From Utricularia gibba (lineage: Eukaryota > Streptophyta > Magnoliopsida > Lamiales > Lentibulariaceae): a stretch of DNA of 64,000 nucleotides. The notes beneath the pieces were generated by a model. It was not told the DNA's origin. It ran no database searches and worked only from the letters and a program-made list of their open reading frames with translations. The position numbers and the translations under genes were made by a program. Position 1 is the stretch's first letter; each line of letters starts with the position of its first letter. Positions 11,843 through 28,173 of this stretch are shown in pieces. The stretch spans positions 1,178,001-1,242,000 of the forward strand of contig NEEC01000002.1 of NCBI GenBank assembly GCA_002189035.1. Direction: 5' to 3'.

Positions 11843-12287
11843 CCTTCTCTTTTCTGCTGGGCTGGTTTACCTTAGGCTTGCCACGTGAGCCATGAATGAA
11901 AGCCCAGGAGGCCTTAGTTTGTCATTAGACTGGGTTGTTATTCAGAGTCGTCAGTGGGATGTGTTAATTGGCCCAGTGCTTTTGTCATGGTATGTGGGTC
12001 AATATTCAGAGTTCATTAATCCCCGGATTCTGGTTGCAACGGCAGACAGGAAAAAATCCCATCAGCGGACCCGAATGATGAATTGCATGAACTCAACTAC
12101 TTCATTTGAGCCCCCGACCCCCATATGCTTCAGGAGTAAACATGCAAGCACACGATTGTTTAGATCATATATAATCTATCTTACTTTCTCAATCACCAGT
12201 GCATAATAAAATACAAAGTGAAGCTAAGGTACCCGCTGCTACGAGGAGGATTAACAAAAGGCAACACAGGATGAGAGGCTATGACCA
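11843..12287. other. Spacer downstream of NAD-ME1
   Basis: This holds the tRNA downstream side and the 3' UTR side of the malic-enzyme gene. The plus-strand frame at 11892-12206 has no coding features. Confidence 0.5.
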
Positions 12288-16349
<4,062 letters not shown>

Positions 16350-16946
16350 CGCTCGCGTCTCGCAAAAGCCTGGATCAGGCTCCGGAGGAAACGTCCTTGC
16401 GCACTGTATTCATCCGCGCAGAAATTTTGCTATTTCCACACCAGTAGACGCATCATCAGCTTGTACCTTGTTCACCAGATAGTGTACCTAGACTGGTTTT
16501 AGAAACAAAAGATGCGCGTGAAAGTGATTCGCCAACTGGCGTGTGTGGGCTGTAATGGGCTTGGGCTTCATGACCCGAAGCCCGATAACCCGATCCGGTT
16601 CAGAACTAATCGACGACAAGTGTTGTTATAATGTCGCTGAATCTTAATTTTGCCATAAATACCCATTTTAAAAAATAATAATAATTGAGGAATCATGCTA
16701 TAATCGTATTATTCTGTAGTTAAATAACAGCTTTTTTTCATTTTTTTAATCGGAATTAAGTTCTCATTATTACATTATGATCCCTGTACTTCCTGTCGCG
16801 TACTTGTAGACCCCTGAACCTTTCCCTGGTTCATATTTTACTTGAGCACTGCAGTTGTAAAAATTAAAAACACAGCACCCTACGCTACACTACACTACAC
16901 CACACTGCCGAGTGCAAGTTCTCCGGTTTCGCCGGCCGTCGCCTCC
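16350..16946. other. Divergent promoter between NAD-ME1 and FLZ
   Basis: About 600 bp shared by two head-to-head genes. It includes an A/T-rich core at about 16,630-16,790 and a short CTACA repeat just before the FLZ start. No gene is present. Confidence 0.5.
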
Positions 16947-17301
16947 ATGAAACCGCCGTCCGTCAGCTGCTTCCCAGCCCACCCAGAGGGTTATTTTCTG
17001 AATTCGTGCTTCCGGTGCCACAGAAAGCTCAGCCCAAAGAGTGATATCTACATGTACATGTGAGATTCCCCTCCCTTTCTCGGCAACGAGATCTGGCTTT
17101 GGATTCTGAAACAAAACACGCGATCTCATGATCTGCAGGGGGGACACGCCGTTCTGCAGCCAGGAGTGCAGGCAAGAGCAGATTGAAATGGATGAACACG
17201 CAGCCAACAGAAAGAAGAAGAAGCTACCTTCGTCGTCCTCGCCTGCCTCCGCTATCGACAAGAAGGACCCCGATCCCAAGAAATCAGTTGCGGTAGCCTG
17301 A
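16947..17301 (+). CDS. FCS-like zinc-finger (FLZ, DUF581) protein
   Basis: Two exons (16947-17059, 17139-17301) encode 91 residues. The FLZ domain spans residues 16-60: FLNSCFRC with C21 and C24, then DIYMYMGDTPFCSQECR with C44 and C48, followed by QEQIEMDE. The FCS signature is intact. FLZ proteins bind SnRK1 kinase subunits and act as small adaptors in energy and stress signalling. The intron splits the domain right after the DIYMYM block. The C-terminus is Lys/Ser/Asp-rich and probably disordered. The start is the ATG nearest the domain; the upstream open frame lacks an ATG. Confidence 0.92.
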
Positions 17302-17886
17302 TGCCCAGATCTGGGCGGCCTCGGCCTGTGTTATTATTGTATTCTATGGTGCAGGATCGAGATGGTCCGGCCGTACGTCTGGTGCGGGGCTTCCGAGGAG
17401 ACGAGGCAAACAAGTGAGTGAAGTGAAGACACCCCTTTCGCTTTTCCCACCTTTGCGCTTTTTTTGGAGCAATAAAACAAAGAAGCTTCTTTTAGTAAAA
17501 CAAAAGAGAAAATCATTAGAATTAATATCTAAAAAAAGATATTGACTATTTTTTTTATTTTTTAGAATTTACGGAATTACCGTTCGATGACATCAAACTG
17601 AATCCAGAAATATCTTAGAGGAGGAATCTTGATTATGATATTATGTTGGGAAGTAAACTCCATTTACCTATCCATCCCCAGTGGCATACACGTGGCTCGT
17701 GGTGGTTTGGAGGACTTTATGTCTTTCTTTTACTCCACTGCAGACATCGACAAGAGGTAATGAATGAGGCGAAAATGAACCGAGACATCTTTGTTTTGCA
17801 AACAAGTCCCCCGAGTATGATCTATCCCCCAAAACGCCCTTCCATTTGCAGAGTACAGACTAAGAACACCATGAATAAATTGATAC
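17302..17886. other. 3' region of FLZ and spacer
   Basis: A possible acceptor near 17,350 suggests an intron in the FLZ 3' UTR. The rest is spacer before the end of the minus-strand gene. No supported gene. Confidence 0.4.
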
Positions 17887-19024
17887 CTGCTGGTTGAGAA
17901 GTCGTTGGAACCTGAGTGGTATTCAGCTCACGGATGGTTTCATCGCCTAAGATAAAGTCAAATATTCCAACCTGGGATTTTGTCTGTTCATTCGAGTTAG
18001 GGGGGGGGGGGGTGGGGCAGAGTTTTTTCGTGCTGGGATCTGCCAAGACATTTTTTTTTTTTACTATAGAGTGCTAGGGAATCCGAGTGCAAGGATAAGA
18101 GATAGCACATGGCACCTCGTGAAGCTTGAGAATACCTGGAATCCATTCATAATAGCAGGGTATATGGATCCAAACTGCGAAGGTAATGGCCTGGATGCAT
18201 CTTCTGGAGGGGTGGAATTAAAAGAGTACATGGATATCAGTTAAAAAAAGGAACCAATCGCCACATAACATTGGTAAGACAAACAAAAAGTATTTCTAAC
18301 CTTTTATGGGAGATGCGAGAGGGGGAACCTGCAGTACCGCTCGCGAGGAATTTTTGATTATCTTTCCACACAGCGTTGCCAGAACTATTGCTAGGGAGCA
18401 GCAAAGCAGATTCTCCTGCGGGGATTTAAGAAGATGAAAAAGGGTAAACAGTTCGTTCAAGTAAACCATTAAAACTCAAGCCAAAGGCTTCAACAGTTTC
18501 CAGGATTATGAGATGATTTTCCTCTTCTTCGAAATTCAAGTGATACTACTTAAACAGATAACAAAAATACCCAAAATAAACAGCATTTCAGATTCATCCA
18601 CCCATGCTGAGTACAGCTTGAGCCTCAGCTTCAGACTCGATATTTGTGCACTTGGTTGCCATGCCCGCCTTGTGCAATGCCACCATACTTCTTAGAACTG
18701 ATGTCAAAGAGAAGAGATTGGAAAAGAGCGTAACCCAGGGAGAGAAGAGAACCAATCATCTCTCAGAGTACGGAAGAAAACAGCAGAAAGCATCCCTGTT
18801 CATCGCACCACAGGCACACATTTTGACAATACGAACTTGTAATCATTTCGAATGAGAAGTGCAAGAAACGGAAATCGAATATAAGTTACTAGCACAGCGT
18901 AGCCAATATTGCCAGAATTGGATATAGCGTATGAGGCACCGTCGCCGGCGCACTTGGCTGGTGGATTGCCTTTATCGTACGCTGATGATTCGAACCGCCA
19001 GATGGCCCGGATCGCATCTTTTTC
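17887..19024 (-). CDS. Unidentified gene, four exons traced, broken at a C tract
   Basis: Four phase-compatible GT-AG exons can be traced: 18890-19024, 18301-18415, 18136-18203 and 17887-18039. They encode segments such as AIRAIWRFESSAYDKGNPP, SYAISNSGNIGYAVL, RPLPSQFGSIYPAIMNGFQ and IPARKNSAPP. In the last exon a run of 13 C lies between IPARKNSAPP and NSNEQTKSQ, which sit in different frames; 11 or 14 C would join them. The 5' end was not found and the gene may continue upstream of 19,024 or past 17,887. A hydrophobic open frame upstream (near 19,060-19,160) has a stop just before it and may be intron. I do not recognise the family. Confidence 0.42.
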
Positions 19025-21134
19025 CTGTACTGTGGCTCCTCTGACTCCTCAATTGAGTATGGTGCATAGATCCTTAAGGCCCGACGACTAGGGCAATTTC
19101 CAAAAATTACGAGCAGTATAACCACCAGCAGAAATCCACCGATCACAACAGAAAGCAACAATTATCCCGCATTCCACTACTGAAATTTCACAACGAAATA
19201 AAATTCCCAATCTCAATCTCTACGTATGCAGCAAATGTACGATCCCGAATCGATCACCTATCGTCCGCAGTGGACGTTAGTGAGGATAGGGTTCCCATTG
19301 GCAGCAAACGGAAGCCATCCCAATACAGCCACCGTTCGGGAGGAAGAGGAAAATCGGACGTCTGTGCTACTAGCCGTGTAGGCATGTAGAGGAAGCTAAT
19401 TCCCTACAAAGATACCTTTTTTTTTGTTTTTTTTGTTTATAAACAAATAATGTTTATGGTTCTAGACAGCAGGCGTGTAGTGTAGCATCTACTGGGCCGG
19501 CGTCTGTTTCAGGCCCATAAACTACTTGAAACTTGAATGCAACAGCACAAATGGGCCAAGCCTCGACAAATTTATCAGGCCTCTTACATCGATTTGCCCA
19601 ACTTAGCTATCGGAACGGTCCGGTCCGATCCGATCCGATCCGTCCCTGAACCGAAACATACGAAAAATCTTCCCTTTCAATTTTGACCCCAAAAACGAAT
19701 TAGAGCAGCTGTGCAGAGTCTATTGTGGAAACATTGGATCATATCTTTTTCGATTTTGAATACAATGGAAAATAGTAAATAAAATTATATTCTTGGTGGA
19801 AAATCACTTCATTTATGTCAATGAGATACGGTATGTTAATGATAAATCTTTCATAAAATAGCAATACGTTGCTAGCGAAACAAATGCTGTTTTTTTCTTA
19901 AAAATATTACCAGGGGAGGATCGGTACGTTTGAAACAAATCAAGATTGACAGCTATCACATGATTATTACCGAAAGAAAAGAAATTAAATAAGTGGCTGG
20001 GTGTGGGTTATTGCATTCCGACCATGGGTCATCAAGATCGGTTCTTTTTGTCGTAAAATTCCTTGGCTCATCATTGTATGCTGTACTGGGATCTGAGCCT
20101 CGGATCTCCTTTGAATATAAATCACCCAAAAAAGCTCAAAAGGCATGGTTAAGATACTGATAAAAAGAACAATATCCTGAATCATTAGCCCAACATGGGG
20201 TGGATACTGGGCATCCTTGTTCCCGGAGTTAGTCAAAGGTTGTATCTTTATATGGTAGGATGGATGGTTGCTTTCCTCTCCCTTTCTCTTTATCAATTCT
20301 TGACCTGACCCACAGACCTACTTTGTTGAACTTGAGTAGTACTGTGTAAGAAATTGTTTGTATTTGAGGTTGATGGGGATGGGGGTGTGTGTTGGTACGC
20401 TGTAACTTCATTCAAAAGGAGCTTAAATTCAAAGACTGGGGGACCAAATGTGATCTGCAAATCGAGTGTGGGAGGGATGATTAAAGAGGGAAAGGAGAAA
20501 TGTTTAGTTAATTTAAAGTAAAAGCTGCTGAATCTTCATTGCCCATGAGATCTTGGGGCTGGGGAATGATGGACTACTCCCTCTGAAAAAGATAAAAGTG
20601 AGCCCAAAATCAGGCGACACTCCCTGTGTAGCATTCGTTCTTCGTCAAAGAGGACATCAGGCTGTCGGCTCTGTTGCTGTCATTGCTGGATATCTGGGTC
20701 GCCCAAGTTTCGTCCTCTCTCATTCTCATTTTTTTGTGTGTTCCATCTGAAGAGATTATAAGAAGAGGTGATGCGAGTTAGTGTATTTTCCAGTGCTAGT
20801 TTTTCTGGGGTTCTTGTCGCGTTTTCTTAGTCTCGTGAATGTGGGTTTCGCTGGTTACTTTCGTGAGTGATTGGATCATTCTACGCCATTTCCACAATCA
20901 GGTGTTCGCTTTTACGCTTTGCTGGAGTTCTTGCCCATGATTAGGTTCTTTGAACTGCATTTTTTACAGTCAAGTTCATTGGAAATCTGGTATCAATCAA
21001 CCAATTTTAGCTGGGGTGCTGTGCTTATTACAAATGAGTAGTTATCTTGGTGTTTCTTTTTCGTTTGGTTTTCGCAGCCGACATTTTTTCTGTGTTGCAG
21101 GGAAAGCTGATAAGGGTTTGCGGTTGATTTTTGA
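19025..21134. other. Spacer and leader of the kinase gene
   Basis: A possible 5' part of the minus-strand gene lies up to about 19,310. Near 19,617-19,645 there is a short CCGAT tandem run. A/T-rich sequence follows at 19,680-19,990. From about 20,450 onward the plus strand looks like a long, probably intron-containing 5' UTR of the D6PK-like gene. The minus-strand frames at 19,985-20,411 have no family features. Confidence 0.4.
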
Positions 21135-23245
21135 ATGGAAAGGATCCCAGAATTGCGTTTGGTTGCCCACGAATCCTCGATTGCGGCGACATCGAGAAGG
21201 GCTTGCCTGAAAGCCTTTGAAATCGGGAAACCAGCAAATTCTCAACCACTGGAGCCCTTCGGGAATCCACATTCTTGGAAAGGGAAGAAGCTTTTACAGG
21301 AGGACGAAGAATGTGCTCCGAATGTTCTTTCTTATAAATTCAGTGATGATTCGTTTGAGGAATGTGGGTCTTCTTCTTTCCATGGTGTGACTCACCCCCC
21401 GAACCAGAAGACAGAGACACCATGAAACCAGTTCATGTACCCCTTGGGCATAGCAAAGGCGCAGGAAAATGTATGGCCACCCCCCGTTCCCTGAAGATTC
21501 TTCAATCCACTTGCCAGGGCCTAGAAAAATGGTTTCCCCCGTTGAAGATCCAGAACAGCTATCCACAATTTCCTCCCCCATGAAGGAATGCATATGGGAT
21601 TCTTCATTACCTCCTAGTGGCAATGTTAGCCCTTACAGCAGCATTGGCAGTAGCTGCGTTGCTAGATCCATGAGCATCGCCAATAGCAGCTGTGCTAGCA
21701 CGAGTCAAAGCGATGTGATAATGAGTGATGGCCTGCTGATGATTGACAAGAACTTCGAGTGTCGAAAAGGCAGCAGCACACTTGGGGATTCTCTTGAGAG
21801 CACAAAGACGAGCATCAGCCAAGGAAGTAACAGCAGTGCTGGTGTGAGTGATGATAGCAACTGGAGTAGCATTACAGGCGGCACAAATAAGCCCCATAAA
21901 GGAAATGATCCAAGATGGAAAGCTATACTTGTTGTTCATGCGCGTGATGGCATTTTAGGAATGAGCCATTTCAAGTTGTTGAGAAGGCTTGGGTGTGGTG
22001 ATATTGGAAGCGTGTATCTGTCTGAGCTTAGTGGGACTAAGTGTTTCTTTGCAATGAAAGTTATGGATAAAGCTTCCCTTTCTAGCAGGAACAAATTAAA
22101 CAGATCTCAGACAGAGAGAGAAATCCTACAGCTGCTGGATCATCCATTCTTGCCCACTTTGTACACTGATTTCGAAACGGACCGTTTTTCATGCTTAGTT
22201 ATGGAGTATTGTCCCGGTGGAGACCTCCACACACTCCGGCAACGACAACCGGGAAAACATTTCTCTGAGTATGCTGCAAAGTATGTGCATTGCCCTCTTT
22301 CTTTATCTTGAACTTGGATGGCTTACCAGAATAGGGAAGCGCGACTACTTCTCGTTTCACTGCTGCAGGTTTTATGCTGCTGAAGTTCTTCTGGCACTAG
22401 AATACCTTCATATGCTGGGTGTGATTTACAGAGACCTCAAACCTGAGAATGTTCTGGTTCGTGACGATGGACACATTATGCTCTCGGACTTCGATCTCTC
22501 TTTGAGATGCGCTGTTTCACCCACACTGATCCAAACTTCTGCTTCAAATCCACAAGGGGTTGCTGCATTCTGTGTAAAGCCAGCGTGCGTCGAACCAGCA
22601 TCCGTGTGCCTGCAGCCAACATGCTTCCTTCCTCGGATTCTCCCTACCAGAACCGAGAACAAGTCAAGGAAGTTCAAAGCACAGAGCAAGTTTTCTTCAG
22701 GGATCCTCCTCCCTGAGCTTGTTGCTGAACCAACTGCAGCACGTTCCATGTCATTCGTTGGGACACACGAATACTTGGCACCCGAAATCATCAAAGGAGA
22801 AGGGCATGGCAGCGCAGTGGACTGGTGGACATTTGGGATCTTCTTGCATGAGTTACTCTACGGCAAGACACCGTTCAAGGGCTCTGGGAATCGAGCAACG
22901 CTGTTCAACGTAGTCGGACAGCCGCTGAAGTTCCCAGAATCCCCGGCTACAAGCTACGCAAGTCGGGACCTGATCAGTGCACTTCTAGTGAAGGAGCCAC
23001 AGAACCGTCTCGGGGTGAAGCGCGGGGCAACTGAAATCAAACAGCACTCCTTCTTTGAGGGTGTTAACTGGGCTCTAATACGATGCAGCACCCCACCGGA
23101 GGTGCCGCCGAGGCCCGTTGAAGCCGATCTTTCGATCAAATTCCGGCCAGTAGACCTCCCCGGAACCGGGAGCCAAAGAGCAGCAGCACCCGTGGGATCT
23201 CAGCCACAGCCAGGAGGCAAGTTCCTGGACTTCGAGTTCTTTTAG
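21135..23245 (+). CDS. D6PKL: AGC-VIII protein kinase, D6PK-like
   Basis: The coding region runs from 21135, with one intron (22281-22368), to 23245, about 674 residues if two apparent single-base losses are allowed. These lie in six-C runs at 21395-21400 and 21480-21485. Across them the three frames read like one family N-terminus ([27 protein letters not shown], then [13 protein letters not shown]). The kinase domain starts near residue 279 with [13 protein letters not shown]. It has catalytic [13 protein letters not shown], the AGC-VIII hallmark DFD (LSDFDLS) instead of DFG, a long insertion before [16 protein letters not shown], and a C-terminal PIF motif DFEFF. D6PK kinases phosphorylate PIN auxin exporters at the plasma membrane. 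A 67-base intron could also bridge the first break, but the homopolymer reading matches the family better. Confidence 0.9.
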
Positions 23246-24573
23246 AATATGTTATCCAAGTATGATTCAATTCAACACACTCAAGTTCAGTTCAGAGCCA
23301 TCTGTATCTCTCATCCCTTGTATTTGCACTACATCTGAAGTGTGATTCAGGACACTCAGGTTCAGTTCAGAGCCATCTGTATCACATCCCATGTGTTTGT
23401 ACTAGCAACAGCCTGTCGGATTCTTACCATTTTTTTTTTTCCAAAGTCTGTTCGGGCAGGGCAGGAGAACCACCACAAGGTATTAATTATTTACTAATTT
23501 ATTTAAATTAATTAATAAATAAGACAATTGTCACGTCGTTGGGGGCCCACAACGTTTTCAACGCAAATGGGTAAAATAAAATGGAGACCCGACCCGTGAA
23601 ACTGTTTGAACCAACCGCCAACTGTCAAATATTTTGAGGTAATTTTAATTAATTGGAAAAAAATGAATTATGGACGGGATTTCATTTTTTGGTGATTTTA
23701 ACTGAAAATAGTATAGTATTAAAATAGTAATTAAAGTTAATTCATTTTATTTATAGAATTTTATTATTATAGAATTTAAAATACAATTCAATTCTGGGGT
23801 TCCGTGCCATTTAAAAAGACTGGAGTATGGCAGCAGGTCCGGCCCGGGAGTAATCTTGCGTGTAATATCTCAAGGATCCGAGAGGACGTACCACTGGCAG
23901 AGCCGGCGACTCGGACGGACGTGTCGGGAAGGTTCAGCCACCGTTTCAGGGCTTGGAGCATGCAAAGATCGACGCTTGAGGAAGTATTGGGGCTAATTCT
24001 GTTGTAATTGTTCCCGCTCGGTATTGATATGGGCTTTGTTGGAGGTGGGATCCATTTGACCAGTTAATTGTTGGAAATGCGTTAGGGTTTAAGATTTGAG
24101 CTTCCTTTATCTCGTTTTCCCGTCGGTTTTCTGCGTATACGTGTTTCTGGGATGGCATCTGTGTCTGCATTTCCCCTTTGACGCGTTTTTATCAAGGCCC
24201 GTTTTGGCTCGTTTAGTTCCCCCCGCCTCTTTGATTTATGATTCGTTTCGAAGCGGCGGGTATCAAGATTTATAGACAGGGAATTAGAGAAAGTGCCTTT
24301 AAGGATGCTATTTGGGTTGACTTTTATGATTACTTGGAGTCTGATCTGTTCCTGAGATACTCTCTGTTCTTTGCTTGCATTCACAAAACTTGAATCAGAA
24401 CGCTGCCAGTATATCCACCTATCATGCACTTTATTTTATGATTTATCTTTAATTATGTTTTTTCTTTATAACTTGGCACTGACTTGTGGTTTATCCATTT
24501 TGTGATCAGCAGATAGAGTGACTTTTGGTTTGGTGATGCTTTAACAAAGTTATCGTTTTGGTAAATACTCAGA
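23246..24573. other. Kinase 3' UTR, A/T-rich spacer and VIL leader
   Basis: The first 160 bases contain a tandem duplication (listed separately). An A/T-rich spacer follows at 23,470-23,780. Sequence from about 23,850 to 24,573 resembles a 5' UTR with an intron for the PHD gene. No other gene. Confidence 0.45.
23260..23403 (+). repeat. Tandem direct repeat in kinase 3' UTR
   Basis: Two diverged copies of about 65-70 bp, at 23260-23330 and 23340-23403, share blocks such as GTTCAGTTCAGAGCCATCTG. They lie just after the D6PK-like stop codon, so the mature transcript likely carries both. Confidence 0.8.
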
Positions 24574-26895
24574 ATGGCTGGACAACTTTCAAAGCCGCTT
24601 AAGAAATCTTCAAAGATGCATGTATTTGAGAAATCTTCATCGAGTCCTAAAGATCAGCATGCCCAGCCGAGGAAACAACTGAGGAAAAATGATAACCCTG
24701 TTCGGATCCCTCACATTGGAGAAACTTCTGTTGAATCAAAGAATTATAAATCATGGATTTGTCAAAATTCTGCATGTAGGGCTTCTTTATCAGCTGATGA
24801 TATGTTTTGCAAGAGGTGCTCTTGTTGTATTTGTCATTCATTTGATGACAATAAGGACCCTAGTCTTTGGTTGGAATGCGTCTCAGAATCAGGTGTAGGT
24901 GATGCCTGTGGGTCGTCTTGCCACATTGAGTGTGCCCTCCAACGTCATAAGGTTGGAGTTGTTGACTTGGGACTATTAATGCAGTTGGATGGAAGTTATT
25001 GCTGTGCTTCTTGTGGAAAAGTAACAGGAGTACTAGAGTAAGCTTCATCCCATGATAATAGTTAGTATCGGCTGCCTCCTTTTTCATTACAGATGCTTAT
25101 GTTGTTTGCTGATATCCTTGATGTCATTTTAAAGTCTTCCAAGCATTTAAACTGGAAGCCGGTGGGAGAATCGAGCACGTATAAAAAAATGATTTGAGTG
25201 ACATTCTGACCACTAAAATAATTTAATGAAATTATCTCTTGTTAACTTAGTATTATGGATTATGTTTCTTAATTTTGTGCTTGTACTGTATCAGGTCTTG
25301 GAAAAAGCAGCTAGTTATTGGCAAGGATGCTCGCCGAGTTGATACGCTATGCTACAGGGTTTTCCTGAGTTACAGGCTCCTTGATGGGACTTCAAAGTTT
25401 AGTGAGCTACACGAACTTGTTAGAGAGGCTAAAGCGAAGCTGGAGACTGATGTTGGTCCAATTGATGGAGTTTCAGCCAAGATGGCCAGGGGCATAGTTA
25501 GTAGACTCACTGTGGCAGCTGATGTACAGAGGCTGTGCTCTCTTGCAGTGGAAAAAGCTGATGAACTGATGGCCTCAAATTCTATCACTCCAATGGTTTT
25601 GAATGGTAACGTATTACACTTTTTTCTTAGTTTCATGATACATCTGCTACTTTAAATTGACGTGATTGTTTAAATGATGGACAGAGAGCTCACTTCCTGC
25701 AGCCTGCAGATTTGTTTTTGAGGAAGTTACACCTTCTTCGATTGTTGTCCTATTAATTGAATTATCAACTTCTTCATGTGTTGATATTAAGGGGTACAAA
25801 ATATGGTATTGTAAGGCCAAGGAAGAGGCATACCCCAAGGAGCCTGCTTGTGTCTTTCCCAGAGATCACAGGAGAATTTGGTTGTCCAATCTACGGCCTT
25901 GTACAGAGTATTCCGTACGTGTAGTTTCTTATACTGACAGTGGCGACCTGGGACACTCTGAAGCCAAGTGCTTCACGAAGAGTGTAGAAGTACTGTGCAA
26001 AAATTTCGACTCTTTGGCAGAAAGCCCAGAAGTTGACAATTCATCAAGTGGAGGAGCCTCTGGTGCAAAGCAGCTATCAAGGACCTCTGTTGATATAGAA
26101 TCTGATTCAGGATTCAGAGTGCGTGACCTTGGCAGGATCCTGAGTCTTGCCTTATCTCAAGATCGAGGCTGTTTTGAGTCGTTTTGCAGTGGCTCAAACA
26201 GGAAATGCATCTGTGTAGCCGATACTGTAAAGCAAGAAAAAAATGAACAAAGGCGCCTTCCTGTTTCGCGTCAGCTTGACTTGAATGTAGCTTCCGTGCC
26301 CGATCTAAATGAAGAGTTCACCCCACCAGTTGAGTATGGTAATGGGTGCACTTTCGGAGATGCAGATGATGATGGTTTTTCTCATGAAGTTCAGAGGGAT
26401 CACAAATTGGTTTCTTGCCTGAAGAGGAAATGCTGCACCAGTGGAGACAAGCAGGACTCCGACAGCACCCTGACTAATGGATCCCCCCTTCAACTTCATA
26501 CCGAACCAGGATGCTTAGATGAGAACTTCGAGTACTGCATAAAAATTATTCGTTGGATGGAATGCGAGGGCTACATACAGAAGGATTTTAGAATGAAACT
26601 GCTCACATGGTTCAGCCTTAGATCCACAGTGCAGGAGCGTAGAGTTGTCAACACATTCATTCAAACGTTAATCGATGATCCAAGTTGTTTGGCAGGGCAG
26701 CTACTAGACTCATTTTCTGACATCGTTTCCAACAAGAGGCAACGAAACGGTATCAGCATTTACATATAAACACGCATTCTAAAAACACACACTTGAGAAA
26801 TGCACCTTGCCATATTCCTTTTCTTGATCATGATCTTGATTCTCTGTGCAGGAGCCTTCCCCCAAGTTCCCACATGCGATTCATTTGACAGATGA
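24574..26895 (+). CDS. VIN3-like PHD protein (VRN5/VIL1 type)
   Basis: Four exons (24574-25037, 25295-25605, 25685-26749, 26852-26895) give 627 residues in one closed frame. A Cys-rich plant PHD finger lies at about residues 58-150 (WICQNSACRASL, MFCKRCSCCICHSFDD, CHIECAL). A helical block with SWKKQLVIGKDARRVD follows. A fibronectin type III domain starts near residue 260 (CRFVFEEVTPSSIVVLL, NLRPCTEYSVRV), and the C-terminal VID domain is at about 540-605 (IIRWMECEGYIQKDFRMKLL). VEL proteins join PRC2 through the VID oligomer and help silence targets such as FLC. Length and domain order fit VRN5/VIL1; a VIL2/VEL1 identity cannot be excluded by eye. Confidence 0.92.
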
Positions 26896-28173
26896 CAAAG
26901 CAGCTAGCAGATCCTAAACCCCCCTTGGTGAAAATAGCTTCTGATTTGACTTATATCTCATTAGGCCAACCTTATTGTTTGATCTGAGATCTCTCACGCA
27001 TTGTGAAGATCTACTTAACTATTCTAGTTTAACTGATGATCCCCTTTTGATTAGCAATCGAATTCTGCAACCCGGATGGATAAATCTTTTTTTCACCCTC
27101 ATTGTATCCCCCTCCCGACTGCATGTTTTGCCTCTCCCACAGGAAGCATTGGGAGCCAGGATGTGAAAATGGTGTACAATAGTTTCATGAAAATGGTGTT
27201 CGGATGGAGAGATTTGTTGTGAGATGGAGGGGTGGGGTGCTGTAGTAAATGAAAGGCAGGTAGGGGATCTGGTGTCACTGAATGCTAGAGATACGAAGGT
27301 CATTCACTCCTCTGAAAAAAGAAGTAGACGAAGAAGAAGATGCCTTTTTCACCAGTTTTGTTTAATTGGTGGCATTCAAGATTTTCAATACAAAAATATT
27401 GAGTAGTCGGCCAGCTCCCTCACATTAACTGCAATGCGACACCTACCTCTGCCTCAGTCCCACCACATACTCATCTGCAGAACTGTACATCACTCACTCG
27501 CATGCCCTCCCTCCAGAAAAACACACACACATGCATATAGCCGATGCACCCCAGTGGCCCAACCAGCCACACCATCTCTCTCATTCTAGCCCTTATCCGA
27601 TCACCATCCACCATTCTTCTTAATCAAGTTCTGATCTTTATGAGAAACCCATCAGGAAAGGAAGCCTTTACCATTGATCCAAGGCCGCCATTAATAGAAA
27701 CAGAGCTCCAGCACCTTCACCGATTGTATACCGCCATTGTTTACACCAGAATAAGCCCAACAGAGCTGAAATGAGGATCTCACATGGGTAACAGGTGTTA
27801 CATGTAAAGGATCCGTTTCATGGCTACTGCAGTTGAGAAACCGTGGAGTTTGAATTGATCGAGGTTATTATGGCACAGTTCTGTTCACATAACCAGTTCG
27901 GGATCTCCTATTTCAGCAGAGGCATCCAAAAAGCGCGACAAGGGTGTAAATGATGAAGAAGAAGTAGGTATTCATTCCTATGGAAGAGGATGCGAGCATA
28001 TGGGGAAGATAGCAAGACTAGAATTAGTAGCAATACAAAGCAGCATTCGCGAACACGACAACAGACAGACAGATATAGATATTCAGGCAGATTAGAAACC
28101 CTAATTTCAATGCAGCATCGACAGAAGGAGATTCAACAGTTCTGCATCCACAAAGCCCTAGCTCCTACAACTC
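26896..28173. other. Spacer between VIL and YABBY 3' ends
   Basis: This contains the 3' UTRs of two convergent genes and a short CA repeat near 27,520. No supported gene. Confidence 0.45.

Noticed and set aside
18889-19161. Hydrophobic 90-codon minus-strand frame
   Set aside because: It has no ATG and a stop directly upstream. A second frame in the same place continues into phase-compatible exons.
21387-21453. 67-base intron in the D6PK-like gene
   Set aside because: It is possible by GT-AG rules, but the skipped sequence encodes family residues ([16 protein letters not shown]). Two homopolymer losses explain the frames better.
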